From the NCBI RefSeq assembly GCF_900095265.1, contig NZ_LT607653.1:124001-188000 (forward strand): 64,000 nucleotides of DNA, in the 5' to 3' direction. Position numbers and translations under genes: made by a program. The notes beneath the pieces were generated by a model. The model was not told where the DNA came from. It ran no database searches and saw only the letters and a program-made list of their open reading frames with translations. Each line of letters starts with the position of its first letter. Position 1 is the stretch's first letter. The DNA is from Janthinobacterium sp. UMAB-56 (GTDB taxonomy: Bacteria; Pseudomonadota; Gammaproteobacteria; Burkholderiales; Burkholderiaceae_D). Of the stretch, positions 58,665 through 64,000 are shown in pieces.

Positions 58665-59740
58665 GCCGATTCCTTTGCCGCATCGCGTGCCGCGTAGTTT
58701 TTCTCTACCCACTTCAGATAATCGCCCGACTGCACGTCGCGTACCCAGGCCTGGTTGTCCAGGTACCACTGGACCGTCTTGCGTATGCCCGTGGCGAAGG
58801 TTTCTGCCGGCTTCCAGCCCAGTTCGCGCTCGATCTTGCGCGCATCGATGGCATAGCGGCGGTCGTGGCCAGGGCGATCCTGTACATAGGTGATTTGTTC
58901 GCGATAGCTGCCAGAAGCCTTCGGGTCCAGCGTATCGAGGATGTCGCACAGGGTATGCACGACTTCCAGATTGGCCATTTCATTCCAGCCGCCCACGTTG
59001 TAGACCTCGCCCAGACGTCCCGCTTCCAGCACGCGACGAATCGCCGAGCAATGGTCGCCTACATACAGCCAGTCGCGCACTTGCATGCCGTCGCCATAGA
59101 TAGGCAATGGCTTGCCGGCACGGGCGTTGCTGATGATGAGGGGAATCAGTTTTTCCGGGAAATGGAAAGAGCCATAGTTGTTTGAGCAGTTTGTCGTCAG
59201 CACCGGCATGCCATACGTATGGAAATAGGCGCGTACCAGATGGTCGGAGGCTGCTTTCGATGCCGAATAGGGGCTGTTCGGCGCATACGGCGTCGTTTCC
59301 GTGAATGGGGGATCTTGCGGACCCAGGGTGCCATAGACTTCATCGGTCGAGACGTGCAGGAAACGGAAACCATCCTTGGCCTCGCCCGTCAGGCCGGACC
59401 AATAGGCACGCGCGGCTTCGAGCAAGCTGAAAGTGCCATTGACGTTGGTCGAAATGAATTCACCTGGGCTATGAATCGAGCGGTCGACATGGCTTTCCGC
59501 CGCAAAATGCACGACGGCGCGCGGCTTATGTTCTGCCAACAGGCGGGAGACGTGATCGGTATCGCAAATATCGCCGCGTACAAAGATATGCCGCGGGTCT
59601 TGCTCCAGGCTGGCCAGATTACTGAGATTGCCTGCGTAAGTCAGTTTATCGAAGTTGATGACGGGCTCATCATTGAGCGCCAGCCAATCGCGTACAAAAT
59701 TTGACCCGATGAAGCCGGCGCCGCCAGTAACTAAAATCAT
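58661..59740 (-). CDS. rfbB: dTDP-glucose 4,6-dehydratase
   Basis: Short-chain dehydrogenase of 359 residues, second step of dTDP-rhamnose synthesis. The start [44 protein letters not shown], the catalytic [16 protein letters not shown] and [15 protein letters not shown] are all present. It leads the rfbBACD run, with 51 bases of AT-rich DNA between it and wbaP upstream. Confidence 0.97.
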   Translation of the reverse strand: MILVTGGAGFIGSNFVRDWLALNDEPVINFDKLTYAGNLSNLASLEQDPRHIFVRGDICDTDHVSRLLAEHKPRAVVHFAAESHVDRSIHSPGEFISTNVNGTFSLLEAARAYWSGLTGEAKDGFRFLHVSTDEVYGTLGPQDPPFTETTPYAPNSPYSASKAASDHLVRAYFHTYGMPVLTTNCSNNYGSFHFPEKLIPLIISNARAGKPLPIYGDGMQVRDWLYVGDHCSAIRRVLEAGRLGEVYNVGGWNEMANLEVVHTLCDILDTLDPKASGSYREQITYVQDRPGHDRRYAIDARKIERELGWKPAETFATGIRKTVQWYLDNQAWVRDVQSGDYLKWVEKNYAARDAAKESA

Positions 59741-59791
59741 GCTCTTATCCTTTTTTCTTGTAAATTATCAAATTTTACACTGTATATTTTG

Positions 59792-61255
59792 TTAATACGC
59801 GCCATCTTTCTTGAAGATGACTTTGACCGTTTTCAGCAAAATGACGATGTCATTGAACAGAGACCAATTCTTGACATACCAGGCGTCGAGGTAGACGCGC
59901 GTATCGTAGCTGACATCGTTCCTGCCGCTGACTTGCCATAGACCCGTGACACCGGGTCTAGCTTCCAGGTAATAGTCAACTTGGGTGCCATAACGCTCCA
60001 GTTCCGCATCGACCACGGGACGCGGCCCGACCAGGCTCATTTCGCCTTTCAGTACGTTCCATAGCTGTGGCAATTCATCGAGGCTAGTCCGGCGCAGGAA
60101 ATGACCTATCGAGGTAATGCGTGGATCGTTTTTCAGTTTGAAATCACGGTCCCATTCGGCACGGGCGACCGGGTCGCGTTCCAGTAACTCTTTCAACAAC
60201 ACATCGGCATTCACAGCCATGGTGCGAAATTTATAGCAGAGGAAATGCTTGCCATGCTGGCCCACGCGCTTGTGGCCGTAGAAAATGGGGCGGCCTGAAG
60301 CCATGACCTTGGCGGCGATCCACAGCAGGATGGGCGCGCCGACGATCATCACGGCGATCGACATCGTCAGGTCAAAGCAGCGCTTGATCAGTTGCAAACC
60401 TGGTCGCGCCAGGTTGTTGCGCATGGTCAGCAGGAGTACCTCGTGCGTAAAGAAATGGTTGACCTCCATGCCATACAGCGGCAGGCCGCGTACGGCTGGT
60501 ACCACTTGCATATTGGCAACGCAACGGCTGACTTGTTGAATCATGCCTTGATAGGCATCAATACCACCTTGCTCCAGCGCCACGACCGCATGCGGATCGC
60601 CCAGCATCTTGAGTGTTTTTTCTGGATCATCGCCGAGTGAAATACATGGGACGGCCTGTTTGTTGCGGTTGAGGTAGTGATGCTCGAAGCGCTCCTGGCC
60701 TTCTGGTATCAGGAAGGCGATCAGGCGATAACCCATCAATGCTTCCTCATCGAAGGCGCGCGCTGTTTGCAAGGCATTGTCTCCCCATCCGATGATGACC
60801 ATGGGACGTATCCAGCCGCCAGCTTTCATCAGCAGGTATTTGACCATGGCGCGCAGGAGCAATACCGCGCACGGCACCAGCAGCCAGGTGGCCAACAGTG
60901 CCTCGCGCGAGGAATCGCGCTTGCCCAGGAAGAGCAGGGCCGCATCGATCAAGCCCATGACCATGGCGACCTTCAGGAGTTCCTTGATTTCATTCGAGTA
61001 CGGACGGCGTTTGGCATGGTGACCCTTCAGCTTGAACATAGCCACAGTGACCAGGGATAGCAGGCTGTAGCTGAACAGACGCGAGCTATCCAGCCCAAAG
61101 CTGTTCAGGTCGCTGGAATCGAGGGTCCATTTGCCAGCGAACCAGAATGCGATGAACATGGCAAGTGCATCGGCAAAGGTGAGGAAATATTTTTCCGCCC
61201 TGCTGCTGCAATACCATTTCACTTCTTGTACAAATATACCTTCGATTGGTTTCAT
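59792..61255 (-). CDS. wbaP: Undecaprenyl-phosphate sugar phosphotransferase (WbaP-like)
   Basis: Initiating enzyme that moves a sugar-1-phosphate, probably galactose, to undecaprenyl phosphate. The 487-residue protein has about four N-terminal membrane helices, a middle nucleotide-binding-like domain ([17 protein letters not shown]) and, after a further helix, the catalytic PglC-like domain: [52 protein letters not shown] and [15 protein letters not shown]. Full-length WbaP organisation argues for Gal-1-P over Glc-1-P, but not strictly. Confidence 0.88.
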   Translation of the reverse strand: MKPIEGIFVQEVKWYCSSRAEKYFLTFADALAMFIAFWFAGKWTLDSSDLNSFGLDSSRLFSYSLLSLVTVAMFKLKGHHAKRRPYSNEIKELLKVAMVMGLIDAALLFLGKRDSSREALLATWLLVPCAVLLLRAMVKYLLMKAGGWIRPMVIIGWGDNALQTARAFDEEALMGYRLIAFLIPEGQERFEHHYLNRNKQAVPCISLGDDPEKTLKMLGDPHAVVALEQGGIDAYQGMIQQVSRCVANMQVVPAVRGLPLYGMEVNHFFTHEVLLLTMRNNLARPGLQLIKRCFDLTMSIAVMIVGAPILLWIAAKVMASGRPIFYGHKRVGQHGKHFLCYKFRTMAVNADVLLKELLERDPVARAEWDRDFKLKNDPRITSIGHFLRRTSLDELPQLWNVLKGEMSLVGPRPVVDAELERYGTQVDYYLEARPGVTGLWQVSGRNDVSYDTRVYLDAWYVKNWSLFNDIVILLKTVKVIFKKDGAY

Positions 61256-61332
61256 GATGACTTGCTTAACCTTATATACTTCAGTGTGGATGACTTGATG
61301 TATCGCAGTGGATATCTCTGCGATCGGCCCGG

Positions 61333-62751
61333 TTAAACTCGGCCGTAGCGGTCTTCAAAGCGGACAATATCGTCTTCCCCAAGGTAGCTACCCGATTGAA
61401 TTTCAATCAATTCCAGCGGTAGCTTGCCCGGATTGGCCAGAGAATGGACGACGCCGAGGGGGATATAGGTGGACTGATTTTCGGTCAGTAAATATTCCTT
61501 GTCGCCGTTGGTGATCTGAGCGGTGCCGGATACCACGATCCAGTGCTCTGCGCGGTGGTGATGCATTTGCAATGACAGTTTGGCACCCGGCTTGACGGTG
61601 ATGCGCTTGACCTGGAAGCGCTCGCCGTTGCCGATGGAATCGTAGGATCCCCACGGTCGGAACACTTCGCGGTGCATGGTGGCTTCAGCACGGTCCTGGG
61701 CAATTAGCTGCGCCACCAGGGTCTTGGTATGTTGCGCCTGATCCGCATCCATGACCAATACGGCGTCGGCCGTTTCTACGATGACGGTATTGCGCATGCC
61801 GATGGCGGTCACCAGGCGACTATTGCCATGCACCAGGCAATCATTGCAATCCTGCATCAACACATCGCCTTGGGCGCTATTGTTGTTGGCGTCTTTTTTT
61901 GCCACGTCGAAGACGGCGGCCCATGAGCCGATATCGTTCCAGCCGGCATCGAGCGCAATGGTCGCCGCATGGCTGGTGCGTTCCATGACGGCATAGTCGA
62001 CGGCGATATCGGGACTGGCGGCGTAGGCATCATGATCCAGGCGGATGAAATCGAGGTCGCTTTTCGCCTTGGCCAGCGCTTCCCGGCACGCCGCGACGAC
62101 GGCAGGCTGAAAGCGTTCAAGTTCTTCCAGGTAACGGCTGGCGCGAAATACAAACATTCCGCTGTTCCAGAAATAATCGCCGCTGGCAATATATTGTTCA
62201 GCCAGCGCCAGGGCAGGCTTCTCGACAAATTCGACAATACGCTGGACCTGGCCAGCTGCGCCACCCTCGGCGCGGATATAGCCGTAGCCTGTCTCCGGTC
62301 CGCTAGGGGTAATGCCGAAGGTGAGCAGGTTGCCTTGTTCTGCAGCATCGCGCGCCAGGTTGATGGCGCGGTGGAACGCTGGGGTATCCAGGATGACATG
62401 GTCGGAAGGCAAAACGAGCAGGATGGGGTCGTCGCCGTTTTCCATGGCTTGCAGGGCCGCTGTGGCAATGGCCGGCGCCGTATTGCGGCGCATCGGTTCG
62501 AGTACCATGCGGGCATTGTCCAGGCCTATTTCACGCAACTGTTCCGCAACAATGAAACGCGACGATTCATTGCATACCAGCAAAGCCGGCGCCAAGGCCT
62601 CAATACCAGCCAGCCGTTGCAGCGTCTGCTGCAACATGCTGGTCTCGCCGGACAAACGCAAAAACTGTTTAGGGTAGCCTTCGCGCGACAGAGGCCACAA
62701 GCGTGTGCCGGAACCACCGCAAAGAATCACTGGTACAAGGGGAGTATTCAT
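61333..62751 (-). CDS. manC: Mannose-1-phosphate guanylyltransferase / mannose-6-phosphate isomerase
   Basis: Bifunctional enzyme of 472 residues making GDP-mannose, the precursor of GDP-fucose and a possible donor itself. The pyrophosphorylase domain has VILCGGSGTRLWPLSREGYPKQFL and FVEKPALALA; the C-terminal cupin isomerase domain has FRPWGSYDSIGNGERFQVKRI, KPGAKLSLQMHHHRAEHWIVVSGTA and NQSTYIPLGVVHSL. It is first in the minus-strand arm. It supplies gmd and fcl of the other arm, so the two arms depend on each other. Confidence 0.96.
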   Translation of the reverse strand: MNTPLVPVILCGGSGTRLWPLSREGYPKQFLRLSGETSMLQQTLQRLAGIEALAPALLVCNESSRFIVAEQLREIGLDNARMVLEPMRRNTAPAIATAALQAMENGDDPILLVLPSDHVILDTPAFHRAINLARDAAEQGNLLTFGITPSGPETGYGYIRAEGGAAGQVQRIVEFVEKPALALAEQYIASGDYFWNSGMFVFRASRYLEELERFQPAVVAACREALAKAKSDLDFIRLDHDAYAASPDIAVDYAVMERTSHAATIALDAGWNDIGSWAAVFDVAKKDANNNSAQGDVLMQDCNDCLVHGNSRLVTAIGMRNTVIVETADAVLVMDADQAQHTKTLVAQLIAQDRAEATMHREVFRPWGSYDSIGNGERFQVKRITVKPGAKLSLQMHHHRAEHWIVVSGTAQITNGDKEYLLTENQSTYIPLGVVHSLANPGKLPLELIEIQSGSYLGEDDIVRFEDRYGRV

Positions 62752-63031
62752 TTACGCATCAATTCAAAGTTAAAACAGCGTCGCCAAATGGGGAACTGAG
62801 TCGTTAGTCGCTCGAAAAAAGCGATGATTGTTTACGCAATTGCCATGCATGTATGCACAAGGCGTGCAGAAAATTATTATTGGTAAAGATTAAATATTTC
62901 AAAAGGGTATTATTTTAATGAATTATAAGAATCCATGTGTTTTTTCTCATCGTCTCGAATATTGACGTGGGCAGGAGGTGCCTTGGCGATCCATGTATTG
63001 TAATTTGCCTGGCAGCTATATCTACTCAGCT
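62752..63031 (-). promoter_or_regulatory. 280-base AT-rich gap upstream of manC
   Basis: No gene is seen here. It holds the best promoter candidate for the minus-strand arm at 62873-62902 and is otherwise rich in A and T between 62870 and 62940. Confidence 0.45.
62873..62902 (-). promoter_or_regulatory. Candidate sigma-70 promoter for the manC-wbaP-rfb arm
   Basis: Read on the minus strand, TTGAAA and AATAAT are separated by 18 bases, about 120 bases before the manC start. The match is good but unsupported by any experiment. Confidence 0.4.
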
Positions 63032-63382
63032 TCAAAGCGTTTCGAACAGAAAAGCAACAAAAATGCAGACGGCACTCATGCTGAGAATGAGTACAGCCCC
63101 TGCCGCACAGTCCTTGGCGATCTTGATGCTGGGGTGCAGGCCCGGATGCAGATGGTCAATCAAGTGCTCAAGCGCCGTATTAAACAGTTCAGCAGCCAGC
63201 ACCAGGCCACAGTTGAGTAACAGCAGTGCCCACCAGAGCATCGCCGGCTTGCTACAGGCGAGCACGATCACGACCATCAGGGTGGCAAGGCATTGCAAGC
63301 GAAAGCTCGATTCCATACGGAAAGCCACGGCAATGCCGTTCAAGGCGAATCCCATGCGCTTGAAAAAAGGCTGGTTCTTCAT
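63032..63382 (-). CDS. dgkA: Diacylglycerol kinase (DgkA)
   Basis: Small inner-membrane kinase of 116 residues that phosphorylates diacylglycerol (or undecaprenol in some bacteria). Three membrane helices and the family motif AAELFNTALEHLIDHLHP with KIAKDCAAGAVL are present. Diacylglycerol kinases of this kind often lie beside cell-envelope genes. It is on the same strand as manC but separated by an AT-rich gap with its own promoter candidate, so cotranscription is doubtful. Confidence 0.92.
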   Translation of the reverse strand: MKNQPFFKRMGFALNGIAVAFRMESSFRLQCLATLMVVIVLACSKPAMLWWALLLLNCGLVLAAELFNTALEHLIDHLHPGLHPSIKIAKDCAAGAVLILSMSAVCIFVAFLFETL

Positions 63383-63679
63383 GGATAGTGGCGATTAGAT
63401 AGGGTGTTTCACGAACACGGCAAAGGGATTTCTTAATGGATACTTGACCATCGCGTTGATACGAGTGCAATATTGCGTCACCCATTAGAATAAAAAAGCT
63501 GACATCAGCGTCTTTGGCGCTTGTTAAAAAGTAAAAAGCCCATTTTCAAGAGAAATGAAAAGGGCTTTTTATGATTGCAGTGCCATGTCGCTCAACATAC
63601 CAACTTCCTCCATGAAGCTGTCTGTTAGACAGCCAACTAAAGTGAGGAATCTAGCTGTCGCTGCTGGCGCAGCCAGGTG
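63383..63679. other. 297-base gap between dgkA and the small secreted protein
   Basis: It contains the upstream region of dgkA, a strong terminator at 63533-63570 and about 110 bases after it without recognisable signals. No gene was seen. Confidence 0.5.
63533..63570. terminator. Bidirectional intrinsic terminator
   Basis: AAAAAGCCC and GGGCTTTTT form a 9-bp stem, extended by TTTTC/GAAAA with a one-base bulge. T-runs arise on both strands. On the minus strand it would stop the small secreted-protein transcript before dgkA. Confidence 0.8.
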
Positions 63680-63946
63680 TTACTTATGGGCAGTAGCTGC
63701 GTGGTGCGTGGTGGTCGAATCTGAGCTTGCTGCGCCGGCTACGACGGCAACTGCTGCGCCGATGGCGATCATGGCGCTCGTGCTCAGGCCGGCAGCAGCG
63801 CCCACGCCGGCAGCAGTGCCGCCGCCGGTAGCGCCAGCAGCGCCAGCTGCTGGTGGCTGTGCTGGTACAACAGGTGGCGTCGTTTGAGCCATGGCTTGTG
63901 CGGAAGCGAAGCACAGGATTGCCGAAGCGATCAGAATTTTCTTCAT
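63680..63946 (-). CDS. Small secreted Ala/Gly-rich protein
   Basis: An 88-residue protein of unknown function. A signal peptide (about 1-20, ending AMA-Q) leads to a Pro-rich stretch, then an Ala/Gly run with a hydrophobic segment (STSAMIAIGAAVAVVAG, about residues 55-71) and a polar Thr/His tail. The mature part could be a single-span or surface-associated peptide. AAGGATA precedes the ATG. It stands alone, with its own terminator, beside the polysaccharide locus. Confidence 0.75.
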   Translation of the reverse strand: MKKILIASAILCFASAQAMAQTTPPVVPAQPPAAGAAGATGGGTAAGVGAAAGLSTSAMIAIGAAVAVVAGAASSDSTTTHHAATAHK

Positions 63947-64000
63947 GGGATATCCTTTTAGGTTGAACAGCGGGAATGATAAACTGTCACGCGATTGTAG

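Noticed and set aside
63555-63887. Plus-strand frame opposite the small secreted protein
   Set aside because: It overlaps the terminator, lacks a ribosome site, and the minus-strand frame has a proper signal peptide and ribosome site.

Overview
The window looks like a chromosome segment of a GC-rich betaproteobacterium, most likely Oxalobacteraceae (Janthinobacterium/Massilia/Duganella type). This is inferred from the base composition, the leuS-lptE-holA-proA order, the divergent fur/bamE pair and the two kinds of short intergenic repeat; no rRNA gene is present to confirm it. No tRNA, rRNA, CRISPR array or prophage was recognised.

Left part (1-34.5 kb), mostly metabolism and housekeeping. 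An adenosine deaminase cut by the window edge converges on an XRE/ScfR-type regulator. That regulator is divergent from a complete valine-degradation operon (mmsA, isobutyryl-CoA dehydrogenase, enoyl-CoA hydratase, 3-hydroxyisobutyryl-CoA hydrolase, mmsB), and the shared promoter region carries paired TTTGCA palindromes. Next come two paralogous lipoproteins, a HAD hydrolase, hrcA, fur facing bamE, dapB and a barstar-like gene. A glutarate module follows (CoA-transferase and gcdH facing a LysR regulator), then a 174-bp inverted-repeat element, a VOC/AraC pair, leuS-lptE-holA-proA, hemJ, a DsbA-family isomerase, an rRNA methyltransferase and a drug exporter. At 28.5-34.5 kb, three abutting genes encode an HDOD-GAF-histidine kinase, a receiver-PAS-GGDEF-EAL protein and a Sel1-repeat protein, which looks like a c-di-GMP signalling unit.

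Right part (35.6-63.4 kb), a Wzx/Wzy-type surface-polysaccharide locus in two converging arms. The plus arm has a YjbH beta-barrel fused to a PAP2 phosphatase, a Wza-like SLBB exporter, Wzz, GDP-fucose genes (gmd, fcl), the full CDP-tyvelose set (rfbF, rfbG, rfbH, rfbS-like, rfbE), Wzx, three GT2 glycosyltransferases and Wzy. The minus arm has manC, wbaP and rfbB-rfbA-rfbC-rfbD for dTDP-rhamnose. The arms meet at an IS481-family element and a 162-bp MITE-like remnant. rfbD carries a perfect 8-bp tandem duplication that shifts its frame and removes the last 20 or so residues. Much of the sugar/flippase/glycosyltransferase block is AT-richer than its surroundings, as expected for an exchanged polysaccharide cassette. 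The window closes with dgkA and a small secreted Ala/Gly-rich protein.

How the locus should work (inference): WbaP loads the first sugar phosphate on undecaprenyl phosphate and three glycosyltransferases extend it, possibly with tyvelose, fucose, rhamnose and/or mannose. Wzx flips the unit, Wzy and Wzz polymerise it, and Wza/YjbH export it. Signatures of both O-antigen (tyvelose, rhamnose, WbaP) and exported capsule/EPS (Wza, YjbH) are present, so the final product cannot be named from sequence alone.
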